A stretch of DNA of 64,000 nt from Pseudomonas neustonica (lineage in GTDB: Bacteria; Pseudomonadota; Gammaproteobacteria; Pseudomonadales; Pseudomonadaceae), in the NCBI RefSeq assembly GCF_003797945.1, contig NZ_RKKU01000007.1, positions 1 through 64,000 on the forward strand, written 5' to 3'. This document shows positions 16,626 to 26,536 of the stretch, in pieces. Position numbers and translations under genes: made by a program. Position 1 is the first letter of the stretch. Each line of letters begins with the position of its first letter. The notes below the pieces were generated by a model. That model made no database searches, was not told the origin of the DNA, and worked only from the letters and a program-made list of their open reading frames with translations.

Positions 16626-17239
16626 TCAGGGATTCGGGGTTTCCAGTCAGTGACGACGAGGGTGAGTAGCAGATCGTGCCCGGAAATTTGCAGTCGCTGC
16701 GGCAGTTGTACTTCGCCGACCTGCTGGTAACGACTGTACTCGACGGTCCAGCCACTTTGGTTCAGCCGCGCGAGGCGGCTATGGGTGTCCAGCTGCAATC
16801 GGCTGGGTGCATCTGGTGCCGGTAGGCCGCGTACCCACCAGAGCAGGTGTTCGACCGGCAGACGCCAGCCAATTTGCTGCTCCAGTAATGCTTCGGCGGA
16901 TTCGGCACTGACGGGTGCGCGACCGGCCACTTCAAGCGTGGTCTGTTTGTCGTCACCCTGAATGCGGGTCGCTCCGCGCCCCATGGGGCCGGACAGGCGA
17001 ATGTCATAGTAATCATTGCGTTGCAGCCAGAAGAGGGTGCCGCTACCCGACTCTTGCGGTGCCCGCACGCCCAGTTTGCCCTGTAGTTCCCAGCTGTGGA
17101 TGGGTTCTACCTGCTGACGATGGTGCTTCCATGCCTGAGGGTCACCGCCGAGCTCCAGCGTTTCCTTCTGGTGCAGGCTGCTGCAGGCTGCGAGAGTCGT
17201 GGCTAGCAGGATGACGGTCAGGGTGCGCATAAATGACAT
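16622..17239 (-). CDS. lolB: Outer-membrane lipoprotein LolB
   Basis: Receives lipoproteins from LolA and inserts them into the outer membrane. The signal peptide ends in the lipobox LAAC-S (Cys at residue 19), and the second residue after Cys is not Asp, so outer-membrane sorting fits. The mature part has [20 protein letters not shown], the typical first strands of LolB, and a hydrophobic [14 protein letters not shown] loop. It starts 3 bases after the TPR gene and overlaps ispE. The second Met (residue 4) is an alternative start. Confidence 0.93.
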   Translation of the reverse strand: MSFMRTLTVILLATTLAACSSLHQKETLELGGDPQAWKHHRQQVEPIHSWELQGKLGVRAPQESGSGTLFWLQRNDYYDIRLSGPMGRGATRIQGDDKQTTLEVAGRAPVSAESAEALLEQQIGWRLPVEHLLWWVRGLPAPDAPSRLQLDTHSRLARLNQSGWTVEYSRYQQVGEVQLPQRLQISGHDLLLTLVVTDWKPRIPE

Positions 17240-17242
17240 GAT

Positions 17243-18973
17243 TTACTCAGCTTCCAGGCGTTCGCGGGTGGCAGGGATCAATTGGCTGTCAGGTGCCTGT
17301 TCCAGGCCTTGCTTCCAGACCTGGCGGGCCTCCCGTTTGTTCCCTTGGCGCCAGAGCACTTCGCCCAGATGAGCAGCGACTTCCTGGTCAGGGAAGTTGG
17401 TAAAGGCGTCCCTCAGTAACTGCTCTGCGCGATCAAGATTGCCGAGTCGATAGTGAACCCAGCCAAGGCTGTCGCGCACTGCCGGGTCATCCGGCGCTAG
17501 TGCGGCGGCCCGCTGCAGCAGGTCGAGCGCCTCGTCCAGCCTTTCATTACGGTCGGCAAGGGTGTAGCCGAGGGCGTTCAGGGCCATGGCGTTATCAGGT
17601 TCGCGCTCAATAATGGTACTGAGATCCTGCACTGCGGCCTCGGAGTTGCCAAGCTGCTCGTTCAGCATGGCGCGGGTATACAATAAGCTGCTTTCCACTG
17701 GGTAAGCACGCAGCGCAGCGTTGGTTCGCTCGATAGCTTGCTCGGGCTGGTCGGCAAGCGTTTCAATCTCAATCTGGTATAGCGTCAGTGCGTGCTGTGG
17801 ATACTCTTCGCGGTCCTTTTGCAGTAGCTCGCTCAGGGCGTCCAGATGCCCCTGTTTAACCAGGAGCTGACTGATCTGCAGGCGAGAAGTCAGCAATTCC
17901 GTGCCGCTGTTGATGCTTTGCCAAGTCTCTAGTGCAGCATCCGGGTCGCCGTTAGCCAGTTGCGCGTTGCCCAAATGGTAGCGCGCTGTGTTGTTGTTTG
18001 GATTGGTGTCCAGCACCTGTTGCAGTTGATCAACGGCTTCAGCGCTGTCGCCGAGTTCCAGATAGACCAGCCCTAGAGACAGGCGCAGGTCAGGGTCGTC
18101 CGGATTATCCCTGACCAGTTTGGCGTATTGGGTGCTAGCGGCGCGGTAGTCGCCGGAGCTCACCAGCATGCGGGCCAAGAGTAAGCGCAAGCGGGTATCT
18201 GCCGGAAATGACTCCAGTCCGCGATAGAGGATTTCTTGGGCGCGCTTGGGATCGTTTTCTATTACCAGGCGGCTGTGCAGCAGGATGGCGGCGGGTGCCT
18301 TGTCCGTGCCGGGATGTTGCTCGAGTAGCTCAAGTGCTTCTTGTGAGCGGCCAGCCTGTTGCAGTAACAATGCCTTGGCAAAGGCTAATTGGGTGTTTTC
18401 AGGATGGCGTTGCAGCATCTGCGAAAGACTCTCAAGCAGCGCTTTGCGGGTTGGTTCGTCTGTTTCGGCTGCGGCCAGGGCGAGGAAGTCGAAGTGCGTC
18501 TCTCCATGCAGATCCAGAGCGCGCTGCATCATGTCCATGGCCTGCTCGTGCTGACCGGTACGAGCTAGGTGTATAGCCGCTGAGCGCAGGGCTTCCGGGT
18601 TCTGACTATCGAGTTCGACCCAAAGCAGCGCCATATCAAGCGCCGGTTTTTCAGCGCCGAGGAATTCGGCCACACGCATAGCTCGCTCGGTTACACCGGC
18701 ATCGCGGGTCTCACGCGCCTGGTAGATATAGTTATCGAGCGCAATATCGAAGCGGTTGCGCTGCCCGGCAATCTCGGCGGTCAGCAGGTCGTAAAGCGTG
18801 TCCTGACGAAACTGGCCATACTCGACCGGTTCGGCCGGCTTTTCGACGGCTACGGCTGGTGCTGGCGCAGCTGGTTCCGGTGTTGACAGCGCACTGCAGC
18901 CGCCAAGCAGAAGTCCGCCCAGAGCCAACAGCAGCGGGGACGGAATAGATAAAGCCTTCATAGACACTCTCAT
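17243..18973 (-). CDS. Tetratricopeptide-repeat lipoprotein
   Basis: A 576-residue lipoprotein with a signal peptide ending in the lipobox LLGGC-S (about residue 26), a Pro/Ala-rich linker and at least ten TPR-like helical repeats filling the rest. Clear examples are PDDPDLRLSLGLVYLELG and PNNNTARYHLGNAQLANG. It matches the conserved pseudomonad protein encoded directly upstream of lolB. TPR scaffolds of this kind usually organise envelope protein complexes; no enzymatic motif is visible. The Met at residue 5 (18961) is an alternative start. It is first gene of the lolB-ispE-tRNA-Gln-prs run and divergent from hemA. Confidence 0.85.
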   Translation of the reverse strand: MRVSMKALSIPSPLLLALGGLLLGGCSALSTPEPAAPAPAVAVEKPAEPVEYGQFRQDTLYDLLTAEIAGQRNRFDIALDNYIYQARETRDAGVTERAMRVAEFLGAEKPALDMALLWVELDSQNPEALRSAAIHLARTGQHEQAMDMMQRALDLHGETHFDFLALAAAETDEPTRKALLESLSQMLQRHPENTQLAFAKALLLQQAGRSQEALELLEQHPGTDKAPAAILLHSRLVIENDPKRAQEILYRGLESFPADTRLRLLLARMLVSSGDYRAASTQYAKLVRDNPDDPDLRLSLGLVYLELGDSAEAVDQLQQVLDTNPNNNTARYHLGNAQLANGDPDAALETWQSINSGTELLTSRLQISQLLVKQGHLDALSELLQKDREEYPQHALTLYQIEIETLADQPEQAIERTNAALRAYPVESSLLYTRAMLNEQLGNSEAAVQDLSTIIEREPDNAMALNALGYTLADRNERLDEALDLLQRAAALAPDDPAVRDSLGWVHYRLGNLDRAEQLLRDAFTNFPDQEVAAHLGEVLWRQGNKREARQVWKQGLEQAPDSQLIPATRERLEAE

Positions 18974-19260
18974 ACGCGACGTTTTGGTGGCTGTTGAACC
19001 GGTGCAGTATGGGGACGCTGCACCGCTGGGGATTGGTTAAGACGGCACGTGGAGGCCGCCGGCCAGGCTGGTTTCATCATGACACAGGATGTGACGCAAA
19101 CCCATACTCTGCAAGGCGTGCGAGCGAAAACCGCGAAGGGCGCGGCGAATTGCCACCCCATAGGTTGGGAGCGGAAGCCAAGCGGTAATTGATCGACGTG
19201 GGGTAACATAGGACAATTAGTCGCTTTAGCAGTCGTTTCGTTCCGGCATCATGAGGCACC
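18974..19260. other. Divergent promoter region between the TPR gene and hemA
   Basis: 287 bases without a credible gene. It must hold promoters for both operons. I find no -35/-10 pair with good spacing, no T-run hairpin and no clear operator; small open frames here have no ribosome sites or family resemblance. Confidence 0.5.
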
Positions 19261-20616
19261 ATGGGCTTTATTGCATTGGGCATCAATCACAAGACCGCAG
19301 GCGTGGAGGTACGCGAGCGCCTGTCGTTTGCACCTGAGCAGCTACCGGACGCGTTGTTGCGCCTGCGGGAAGAGACTGTCACTCAGGAAGTAGCCATTCT
19401 TTCTACCTGCAACCGCACCGAGCTTTATTGCGCTCAGGATCAGTTGGATGCAGACGGTCTGGTTAACTGGTTTGCTGCCTTTCACGGTATGACCGCTGAC
19501 GAGGTGCGTCGTTGCAGCTATCTGCATCAGGATGCGGGGGCGGTTAATCACATGATGCGCGTTGCTGCCGGACTGGACTCCATGGTGCTGGGCGAGCCTC
19601 AGATTCTGGGGCAGATGAAGGACGCCTGGCAGGCGGCGCGCACCGCTGGCACGCTGGGGCCGCACCTTGATCGCTTGTTCCAGAGCACGTTCAATATGGC
19701 GAAGCAGGTGCGTACCGATACCCGTATTGGTGAAAACCCGGTCTCGGTCGCCTTTGCAGCGGTAAGCCTGTCCAAGCAGATTTTCTCTGATCTTGGTCGC
19801 AGCACAGCTTTGCTGATTGGTGCCGGTGAAACCATCGGTCTGGTTGCCCGTCACCTTTACGATCAGGGTGTAGGCAAGATTATCGTCGCCAACCGCACGC
19901 TCGAACGCGCTGCAGTACTGGCCGAGCCTCTGGGTGGGCAGTCAATCGTGCTTAACCAGATTCCAGACGTGCTGGCGCAGTGCGATGTGATCATCAGCTC
20001 CACCGCCAGCCCCTTACCCATTCTTGGTAAGGGCGCGGTAGAACGAGCGCTCAAGCAGCGCAAGCATAAGCCCATGTTTATGGTCGATATTGCGGTGCCG
20101 CGTGATATCGAGCCGGAGGTAGGCGATCTGGCTGACGTTTATCTTTACAGCGTGGATGACCTGCATCAGGTGATCGAGGAAAACCTGCGGTCGCGTCAGG
20201 GCGCAGCCAATGCGGCTGAGCGGCTGATTGAGGTAGGTACCGATGACTTTATGCAGCGGCTCCGCGCGTTGGCTGCGGTGGACATAGTGCGCGACTATCG
20301 CACCAAGGCCGAGCAACTGCGCGACCAGGAGCTGCTCAAGGCGCAACAGAAACTGCAGCGCGGCGTGGATCCTGCGCAAGTGCTGGCCGAAATGGCGCGC
20401 GGTCTGACCAACAAGCTATTGCATGATCCCAGCGTCAAGTTAAAGCAAATGAGCGCCCAGGGGCGGGTCGAGGCGTTGGCGTTGGCGCAAGAGCTGTTCG
20501 CCTTGGGCGGAACGGCCGCAGACGTTGGCAGCCAAAGCAACACATCTTCATCCGATGCCGCACCGAACGCAAGACCCTCGAGCGCTGCGCATACCATCTT
20601 ACAAGGCAAACAATGA
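19261..20616 (+). CDS. hemA: Glutamyl-tRNA reductase
   Basis: Reduces Glu-tRNA to glutamate-1-semialdehyde, the first committed step of tetrapyrrole synthesis by the C5 route. STCNRTELY (near residue 50) contains the catalytic Cys. [13 protein letters not shown] is the substrate/tRNA segment, [15 protein letters not shown] the NADPH Rossmann loop (about 180-195), and the C-terminal dimerisation helix is present. A low-complexity Ser/Ala-rich tail of about 30 residues makes it slightly longer than usual. First gene of a five-gene run; it overlaps prfA by 4 bases. Confidence 0.96.
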   Translation: MGFIALGINHKTAGVEVRERLSFAPEQLPDALLRLREETVTQEVAILSTCNRTELYCAQDQLDADGLVNWFAAFHGMTADEVRRCSYLHQDAGAVNHMMRVAAGLDSMVLGEPQILGQMKDAWQAARTAGTLGPHLDRLFQSTFNMAKQVRTDTRIGENPVSVAFAAVSLSKQIFSDLGRSTALLIGAGETIGLVARHLYDQGVGKIIVANRTLERAAVLAEPLGGQSIVLNQIPDVLAQCDVIISSTASPLPILGKGAVERALKQRKHKPMFMVDIAVPRDIEPEVGDLADVYLYSVDDLHQVIEENLRSRQGAANAAERLIEVGTDDFMQRLRALAAVDIVRDYRTKAEQLRDQELLKAQQKLQRGVDPAQVLAEMARGLTNKLLHDPSVKLKQMSAQGRVEALALAQELFALGGTAADVGSQSNTSSSDAAPNARPSSAAHTILQGKQ

Positions 20617-21698
20617 AAGCATCCCTGTTGAACCGTCTGGATACCCTGAGCGAGCGTTTTGAGGAATTGTCAGCGCTGCTCAGCGATGCCGAGGTGATCA
20701 GCGATCAGGATCGTTTTCGGGCCTATTCCAAGGAGTACGCCGAGCTTGAGGCCACGGTAAAATGTTATGAAACCTGGCGCAGCGTGAAAGGCGACCTGGA
20801 GGAAGCCCGCAGCTTGCTCAAGGACAGCGACCCTGATCTGCGTGAGATGGCTGAAGAGGACGCTGCGGCCAGCGAGGCGCAGTTGGTAGAGCTGGAAGAG
20901 GAGTTGAACCGCCTGTTGCTGCCCAAAGACCCGAACGATGGGCGCAATGTGTTTCTCGAGGTGCGCGCCGGCACCGGCGGTGATGAGGCGGCGATCTTTG
21001 CCGGTGATCTGTTTCGGATGTATAGCCGCTATGCCGAGCGTCAGGGCTGGCGTATCGAGATATTGTCGGAAAACCAGGGCGAACATGGTGGCTACAAAGA
21101 GATAATCGCGCGCGTAGAGGGTCAGAGCGTGTATGCCAAGCTGAAATTTGAATCAGGTGCTCACCGCGTGCAACGCGTGCCTGCGACTGAATCTCAAGGT
21201 CGCATTCATACCTCAGCCTGTACGGTCGCGATTCTGCCGGAGATGGACGCGCAGGCCGAGATTGAGATCAACGCCAATGACCTGCGCGTTGACACCTTCC
21301 GCGCCTCTGGTGCAGGTGGACAGCATATCAACAAGACCGACTCTGCAATTCGCCTGACCCACCTGCCGAGTGGCATGGTAGTCGAGTGTCAGGATGAGCG
21401 TTCGCAGCACAAGAACCGCGCGCGCGCCATGAGCCTGTTGCAGGCAAAGTTGGTGAATCAGCAACGCGAAGCGCAGGACAAGGAAATTTCCGATACACGG
21501 CGTTCACTGGTCGGCTCGGGCGATCGCTCCGAGCGTATTCGCACCTACAACTTTCCGCAGGGGCGGGTCACCGACCATCGTATCAACCTGACGTTGTACA
21601 GCCTGGATGAGGTTATTCAAGGTGGTCTGGATGCGGTGGTTGAGCCATTGTTGCGCGAGTATCAGGCTGACCAATTGGCGGCGCTGGAAAACGTATGA
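20613..21698 (+). CDS. prfA: Peptide chain release factor 1
   Basis: Recognises UAA and UAG stop codons and triggers peptide release. It shows the anticodon-like PxT motif as VPATESQGR (near residue 188) and the catalytic GGQ in [15 protein letters not shown] (near residue 235), the glutamine that PrmC methylates. 361 residues, the standard length. It overlaps hemA and prmC by 4 bases each; coupling to its own methyltransferase gene is the usual arrangement. Confidence 0.97.
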   Translation: MKASLLNRLDTLSERFEELSALLSDAEVISDQDRFRAYSKEYAELEATVKCYETWRSVKGDLEEARSLLKDSDPDLREMAEEDAAASEAQLVELEEELNRLLLPKDPNDGRNVFLEVRAGTGGDEAAIFAGDLFRMYSRYAERQGWRIEILSENQGEHGGYKEIIARVEGQSVYAKLKFESGAHRVQRVPATESQGRIHTSACTVAILPEMDAQAEIEINANDLRVDTFRASGAGGQHINKTDSAIRLTHLPSGMVVECQDERSQHKNRARAMSLLQAKLVNQQREAQDKEISDTRRSLVGSGDRSERIRTYNFPQGRVTDHRINLTLYSLDEVIQGGLDAVVEPLLREYQADQLAALENV

Positions 21699-22528
21699 GC
21701 CTGACGGTTGCAGAGCTGCTGGCGCAAGCCAATCTGCCGGACTCCGAAAGCCCCGTTCTGGATGCCGAGCTGTTGTTATGTCATGTGCTGGGAAAGGGGC
21801 GCAGTTATCTGCGTACCTGGCCTGAAGCACAGCCGAGTGCTGAGCAGGTTGAGCGCTTTTTGGTGCTGCTGGCTCGTCGCCGCACCGGCGAACCTGTGGC
21901 TTATTTGCTAGGCGAGCGCGGCTTCTGGAGCCTGGATTTACAGGTGAGCCCCGCTACTTTGATACCCCGTGCCGATACTGAGCGTCTGGTTGAGCTTGGC
22001 CTGGAGTTGGGGCCGAGAGGCGTTGCGCAGGTGCTTGATCTGGGTACCGGCACCGGTGCGATTGCGCTGGCGCTGGCGGCGGAGCGGGGCGACTGGCAAC
22101 TGACCGGCAGTGATCGAGTGCCTGACGCGGTAGCCTTGGCGCAAAGCAATGCCGAGCGGCTGCGGTTGAGCAATACTCGTTTTTTGTTAAGTAACTGGTT
22201 TTCAGCGCTGCAAGGGCAGTGTTTTGATCTGATTCTTTCCAATCCGCCCTATATTGCCGCAGACGATCCGCATCTTGCCCAGGGCGATGTGCGTTTTGAG
22301 CCGCGCAGTGCACTGGTTAGCGGTGCCGATGGGCTGGACGACATTCGATTGTTGGTTGCTGCGGCACCGGATCATCTCAAGCAGGGCGGCTGGTTTTTGC
22401 TTGAGCATGGTTGGCAACAGTCTGCAGCCGTTCAGGCACTGTTGGTTGAGCGCGGGTTTGTTGACGTTGATAGCTGGACTGATCTGGCCGGCCATCCCCG
22501 GGTTACTGGAGGGTGCTGGCGTGGATGA
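21695..22528 (+). CDS. prmC: Release factor glutamine methyltransferase
   Basis: Methylates the GGQ glutamine of release factors with SAM. The N-terminal helical domain contains [13 protein letters not shown]. The SAM-binding loop is [16 protein letters not shown] (near residue 112), and the substrate motif [12 protein letters not shown] (near residue 183) is the NPPY signature. 277 residues, normal. It overlaps the MoeB-like gene by 8 bases. Confidence 0.96.
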   Translation: MSLTVAELLAQANLPDSESPVLDAELLLCHVLGKGRSYLRTWPEAQPSAEQVERFLVLLARRRTGEPVAYLLGERGFWSLDLQVSPATLIPRADTERLVELGLELGPRGVAQVLDLGTGTGAIALALAAERGDWQLTGSDRVPDAVALAQSNAERLRLSNTRFLLSNWFSALQGQCFDLILSNPPYIAADDPHLAQGDVRFEPRSALVSGADGLDDIRLLVAAAPDHLKQGGWFLLEHGWQQSAAVQALLVERGFVDVDSWTDLAGHPRVTGGCWRG

Positions 22529-23276
22529 TCAGACGTTACTGCGCTACAGCCGACAAATTCTGTTGCCGCAAATTGACATCGATGGCCAGCAACGGTTGCT
22601 TGAGAGCCGGGTTCTGATTGTCGGGCTGGGCGGTCTTGGTGCGCCGGTTGCACTTTATCTGGCCGCTGCGGGCGTTGGCACCCTGGTGCTGGCAGACCAT
22701 GATCAGGTCGATCTGACCAACCTGCAGCGCCAGATTATTCATCATAGCGACAGCGTCGATCAGCTCAAGGTCGACTCTGCGCAAGAACGAGTACAGCAGC
22801 TCAACCCGCAGGTGGTGTGTCGTAAAATTCCCTCTGCCTTGGCAGGAGAGGCGTTGCATGAAGCCATTGCTCAGGTTGATCTGGTACTGGACTGTTCTGA
22901 TAACTTTCCCACCCGGCAAGCGGTAAACGCGGCCTGTGTCGCATTAGCTAAGCCGCTGGTCTCGGGTGCGGCAATTCGGTTGGAAGGCCAGCTCAGTGTG
23001 TTTGATCCACGTGACCCGCTCAGCCCCTGCTACCAGTGCCTGTATGGCGAAGGTGATGATACTGCGTTGAGTTGCAGTGAGGCCGGTGTGCTCGGACCAC
23101 TAGTGGGTCTGGTTGGCAGTTTGCAGGCACTCGAAGCGCTCAAGCTACTGGTAGGTTTCGGTAAGCCTCTGGTGGGGCGCCTGCTATTGATTGATGCGCT
23201 GGATACACGCTTTCGCGAGATGCGCGTACGGCGCGATCCGGCCTGCAGTTGCTGTTCCGGTAGGCCGCTGCCGTGA
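22521..23276 (+). CDS. moeB: MoeB/ThiF-type sulfur-carrier adenylyltransferase
   Basis: Adenylates the C-terminal glycine of a small sulfur carrier (MoaD for molybdopterin, possibly ThiS). [20 protein letters not shown] is the ATP-binding loop (around residue 35), [10 protein letters not shown] the second nucleotide motif, and two Cys pairs (CYQC near 170, CSCC near 244) form the zinc site. The GTG at 22521 is chosen because GGAGGG lies 7 bases before it and the protein then begins at the conserved [14 protein letters not shown]. 251 residues. Whether it serves MoaD, ThiS or both cannot be decided here. Confidence 0.9.
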   Translation: MDDQTLLRYSRQILLPQIDIDGQQRLLESRVLIVGLGGLGAPVALYLAAAGVGTLVLADHDQVDLTNLQRQIIHHSDSVDQLKVDSAQERVQQLNPQVVCRKIPSALAGEALHEAIAQVDLVLDCSDNFPTRQAVNAACVALAKPLVSGAAIRLEGQLSVFDPRDPLSPCYQCLYGEGDDTALSCSEAGVLGPLVGLVGSLQALEALKLLVGFGKPLVGRLLLIDALDTRFREMRVRRDPACSCCSGRPLP

Positions 23277-24058
23277 GTGCGCCCGTCGGTGTGTTCGACT
23301 CTGGCGTAGGCGGGTTGTCCGTGTTGCAGGAGATTCAGCAGCTACTGCCGTCCGAGTCACTGCTCTATGTCGCTGATAGTGCTTATGTGCCTTATGGCGA
23401 AAAGCCGCCAGAGCAGATTCGTGAGCGCAGCCGCCTGATTGCCCGGTTTTTGTTTGAGCAGGGCGCCAAAGCGCTGGTGCTAGCGTGTAATACCGCGACG
23501 GCGGCCGCGATCAACGAACTGCGTGGCGAGTTTGATATGCCCATTATCGGTATGGAGCCGGCAGTTAAGCCCGCTGCTCTGGCGACGCGCAACGGTGTAG
23601 TGGGTGTGCTGGCCACAACCGGTACGCTGCAGAGTGCAAAATTCGCTGCGCTACTTGATCGCTTTGCCGGCTCGGTGCGAGTGCTTACCCAGCCATGTCC
23701 GGGTCTGGTCGAGTGCGTTGAGCGTGGTGAGTTGAATGGCCCTGAGGTAGAAGCCTTACTGCAACGCTACACCGCGCCGCTGCTGGCTGCCGGATGTGAC
23801 ACCCTGATTCTCGGCTGCACCCATTACCCCTTTCTTCGACCTGCGCTGCAACGCATCTTGCCAGCACAGATACAAGTGGTGGACACCGGCGCAGCCGTTG
23901 CTCGGCAGTTACAGGTAAGGCTGGCTGAAAGCGGCCTGCTGGCTGAGCCCGGACAGGCCATAACGCGATTCTGGAGTAGTGGCGACCCGCAATTGATGGG
24001 TTCGATATTACCGACTTTACTGAAAGTGGACGGCGCGGTAGACATTCTGCCTGTTTGA
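23273..24058 (+). CDS. murI: Glutamate racemase
   Basis: Supplies D-glutamate for peptidoglycan. Conserved [13 protein letters not shown] carries the first catalytic Asp/Ser region, ACNTATA (Cys near residue 70) and LGCTHYPFL (Cys near 183) hold the two catalytic cysteines, and the substrate motif PYGEKP is present. It starts at a GTG that overlaps the moeB stop (GTGA). 261 residues. Last gene of the hemA operon; a terminator follows. Confidence 0.95.
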   Translation: MSAPVGVFDSGVGGLSVLQEIQQLLPSESLLYVADSAYVPYGEKPPEQIRERSRLIARFLFEQGAKALVLACNTATAAAINELRGEFDMPIIGMEPAVKPAALATRNGVVGVLATTGTLQSAKFAALLDRFAGSVRVLTQPCPGLVECVERGELNGPEVEALLQRYTAPLLAAGCDTLILGCTHYPFLRPALQRILPAQIQVVDTGAAVARQLQVRLAESGLLAEPGQAITRFWSSGDPQLMGSILPTLLKVDGAVDILPV

Positions 24059-24071
24059 GAACTTTTTGCCG

Positions 24072-24097
24072 AAACACAGTCTATTTACTGTGTTTTT
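24072..24097 (+). terminator. Rho-independent terminator of the hemA-murI operon
   Basis: AAACACAGT/ACTGTGTTT form a perfect 9-bp stem with a 6-base loop, and the stem runs into TTTTT. It is 14 bases after the murI stop codon and before the PagL-like gene. Confidence 0.88.
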
Positions 24098-24120
24098 AAC
24101 GAGAAGCTAAGGATTAAAGG

Positions 24121-24648
24121 ATGAGAAAACAGAGCTTGCTGCTGGGCAGTATGCTGTCAGTCATGGCGTTTAGTTCCTCTGCTTGGGCGCTGGATGGTTT
24201 GACTTTCGAGGTAGGTCAGACCAATGAGTCCACGCAGACCTATCGCGTGGGGGCGCAGTTTGATTTTACCAACCCCCTTTGGCGTAGTGACGGCGGCGCC
24301 GTCGCCTTGGGTGGCTACTGGGATGCCGGTTTGACTCACTGGAGTGGCCTGGGCAGCGATAGCATCTCTTTGACGCCTATGTTTCGCCTGGACTTTGGTC
24401 CGGATAATGGTGGTGTGACACCTTTTCTTGAGGCGGGTATAGGGGCCTCGGTGTTTTCTGAGCCAGACCTGGATGATGAGCGTGATCTGGGATCCAATTT
24501 CCAGTTTGAAGACCGCCTTGGCGCCGGTGTGCGGTTTGCCTCTGGTTCGGAATTAGGCTTGCGTTATTACCACTACTCGAACGCCGGTCTCGATGAGAGT
24601 AATCCAGGCATCAATAAGACGGCGCTCTATTATCGCTTCGACATCTAG
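24121..24648 (+). CDS. PagL-like lipid A 3-O-deacylase family protein (acyloxyacyl hydrolase)
   Basis: An outer-membrane beta-barrel protein of 175 residues with a signal peptide ending near AWA-LDG (residue 23) and a C-terminal aromatic residue pattern (YYRFDI). The PagL signature YYHYSNAGL supplies His151 and Ser153 of the catalytic triad. In P. aeruginosa PagL the triad Glu is 14 residues after the His; here that position is Asn165, with Glu159 nearby. PagL removes the 3-hydroxyacyl chain at position 3 of lipid A. Activity is uncertain because of the altered residue. Preceded by the murI terminator, so probably its own unit. Confidence 0.75.
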   Translation: MRKQSLLLGSMLSVMAFSSSAWALDGLTFEVGQTNESTQTYRVGAQFDFTNPLWRSDGGAVALGGYWDAGLTHWSGLGSDSISLTPMFRLDFGPDNGGVTPFLEAGIGASVFSEPDLDDERDLGSNFQFEDRLGAGVRFASGSELGLRYYHYSNAGLDESNPGINKTALYYRFDI

Positions 24649-24657
24649 CCGCCAGTT

Positions 24658-24681
24658 CGACGAGACTTTCTAGTCTCGTCG
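24658..24681. terminator. Hairpin between the convergent PagL-like and DUF2878 genes
   Basis: CGACGAGACT-TTCT-AGTCTCGTCG is a perfect 10-bp stem; the DUF2878 stop codon lies in its loop. No T-run follows on either strand, so it may terminate weakly or protect mRNA ends. Confidence 0.45.
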
Positions 24682-25200
24682 TGACATTTGCAGCAGCCGA
24701 AACTGCTCACGATAGAGATGAGCGAAACCGTGCAGCAGAGGGAATATGAGTGCCCATATCGGCGCAAGTATCAGGGCTGTATGCTGGGTTCCCAGGGGTA
24801 GCATCACCGAATCGTTCAGCGCGCTGCCAGTGAAGTAGGACAAAGGTCCTGATATGGCGCCCAGGATGCTTGCCAGCCAGATAGGTTTGGCGGTCCAGGC
24901 CAGGCAGTGATTGAGCGTGGTTGCCAATAGCGCCCAGAGCAATACGAGCCAAATGGGCACCAGCGTATCCGTGCTGGCGAAGTCAAATACCCCGAGTTGC
25001 AACAGAAAAGAGTCTATCGCCGCTCCTACCAGGGCGACGCTGACCACCAGCTTACCCTCCGCCGCCCATGAACTGATCCAGATGAAGTGAATCAGGAGCG
25101 CAGCCGTCGGTATCAGCAACCACCAACTGGTCCCCCCCATGACACAAGCGAACCAGGCTGCTTGAAATAGCAGGGCGTTGGCAATCAGCCGGATTGGCAT
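24670..25200 (-). CDS. DUF2878 inner-membrane protein
   Basis: A 176-residue, almost wholly hydrophobic protein with five or six predicted membrane helices; typical DUF2878 features are the N-terminal NALLFQAAWFACVMGG and FAHLYREQF at the end. It starts one base after the stop of the cfa-type gene and is the last gene of the nine-gene operon. DUF2878 genes habitually sit beside CFA/DUF1365/FAD/SDR genes, which links it to fatty-acid modification in the membrane, but no activity is known to me. Confidence 0.78.
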   Translation of the reverse strand: MPIRLIANALLFQAAWFACVMGGTSWWLLIPTAALLIHFIWISSWAAEGKLVVSVALVGAAIDSFLLQLGVFDFASTDTLVPIWLVLLWALLATTLNHCLAWTAKPIWLASILGAISGPLSYFTGSALNDSVMLPLGTQHTALILAPIWALIFPLLHGFAHLYREQFRLLQMSRRD

Positions 25201-25201
25201 T

Positions 25202-26536
25202 TCATTCCCCCATGGCGTAAAGGTCCAGCTTGGGTCTGGCGTCTGGCTTGCTCAACAATACTTGAGCAGTGCCAATCGAGCGCTCGATAAAACCTCCCTC
25301 GCAGTAGCAAAGGTAGAACTCCCAGAGCCGAAAAAAGGCGTCATCATACCCGAGATGCTGAAGCTCGCCACGTGCAGCAATCAGGTTGTGGTGCCAGTGG
25401 CGCAGGGTTCTGGCGTAGTGGCTGCCGATGTCTTCCAAGTGCAGCATAGCCAGGTCGGTATGTTTGCGCGTCAGCTCACCGATCAGACTGATGGAAGGGA
25501 GAGAGCCGCCCGGGAAGATATACCGCTGGATGAAATCGACGCTGCGTCGCGCCTGATCATAGCGTTGGTCACGGATGGTGATTGCCTGCAGCAGCATCAG
25601 TCCGTGTGGCTTGAGACGCGCGGCGCAGGTTTCAAAATAGTTGCGAAAGTATTCATGGCCAACCGCTTCGATCATTTCGATGGAGACGAGTTTGTCGTAT
25701 TGCCCCTCCAGCTCGCGATAGTCCTTGAGCAGCAGGGTAATACGGTCCTCCAGACCCAGTTCGCGGATACGTTGGGCGGTAAAGGCGTATTGCTCGTCAG
25801 ACAGGGTAGTCGTGGTGACGCGGCAGCCATAATGGGTGGCAGCGTAGATCGCCATGCTGCCCCAGCCGGTGCCAATCTCCAGCAGGTGGTCATCGGCGGT
25901 CAGCTCCAGCTTGTTGCAGATGCGCTTGAGTTTATTCCACTGCGCTTGCTCCAGGTCATCTTCGCTTGGCGGGAAGATGGCGGCGGAGTACATCATGCTG
26001 GGATCGAGGAAGTTCTCAAACAGTGAATTGCCCAGGTCGTAATGGGCCTGAATGTTGCGCCGCGATCCATCCAGCGTATTGCGATTTAGCCAGTGCAGCC
26101 ACTTTAGCGCTGGAGCGCCAAGGCGAGCGATACCCGTTTCCATGGCATCGAGCACGTCCAGGTTGCGCACGAACAGGCGGGTGACTGCGGTCAGGTCTGG
26201 CGTCGACCAGAAGCCATGGATATAAGCTTCGCCGGAGCCCACGCTGCCGTTGCTGGCAATGGTGGAGTAGGCGGCAGCGTCGTGCACATGGATTTCGGCG
26301 TGCAGTCCATCGCTGTCAGCCTGGCCAAAATGCAGCGTTTGCCCGTTCTCGTGGACGCTGAGAGTGCCTCGATTCAGTGCCCTGAGCTGTCGCAAAACAG
26401 CTTGTCGACTGAGCCGGGTCAACCAGCTTTCCTTGTTGCTGCCAGCCAGGCTGCGGAGCGGTGCCGGCTGATTACTGCTAGTGCGTGAGCTCTTGGATGG
26501 AGACACGGGAGTTTGCTCAGGAGGTGTGTGTGTCAT
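25202..26536 (-). CDS. cfa: Cyclopropane-fatty-acid-synthase-type lipid methyltransferase
   Basis: Transfers methyl or methylene from SAM to the double bond of membrane phospholipid acyl chains. The SAM loop LLEIGTGWGSMAIYAA is at about residue 218. IEMIEAVGHEYF (bicarbonate/active-site glutamate region), YIFPGGSLPS and the Cys-containing YLCYCEGGF follow. The first about 35 residues are Ser/Pro-rich. 444 residues, longer than E. coli Cfa (382). AAGGAG lies 7 bases before the ATG, and the gene overlaps the DUF1365 gene by 20 bases. In this cluster the homologue may make methylated or furan fatty acids (UfaM-like) rather than plain cyclopropanes; sequence alone cannot decide. Confidence 0.85.
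   Translation of the reverse strand: MTHTPPEQTPVSPSKSSRTSSNQPAPLRSLAGSNKESWLTRLSRQAVLRQLRALNRGTLSVHENGQTLHFGQADSDGLHAEIHVHDAAAYSTIASNGSVGSGEAYIHGFWSTPDLTAVTRLFVRNLDVLDAMETGIARLGAPALKWLHWLNRNTLDGSRRNIQAHYDLGNSLFENFLDPSMMYSAAIFPPSEDDLEQAQWNKLKRICNKLELTADDHLLEIGTGWGSMAIYAATHYGCRVTTTTLSDEQYAFTAQRIRELGLEDRITLLLKDYRELEGQYDKLVSIEMIEAVGHEYFRNYFETCAARLKPHGLMLLQAITIRDQRYDQARRSVDFIQRYIFPGGSLPSISLIGELTRKHTDLAMLHLEDIGSHYARTLRHWHHNLIAARGELQHLGYDDAFFRLWEFYLCYCEGGFIERSIGTAQVLLSKPDARPKLDLYAMGE

Noticed and set aside
18994-19188. 64-codon frame in the hemA upstream region
   Set aside because: No ribosome site and no resemblance to a family; lies where a divergent promoter is needed.
25178-26026. 282-codon plus-strand frame over the cfa-type gene
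   Set aside because: Overlaps DUF2878 and cfa, both supported by motifs and coupling; no motif of its own.
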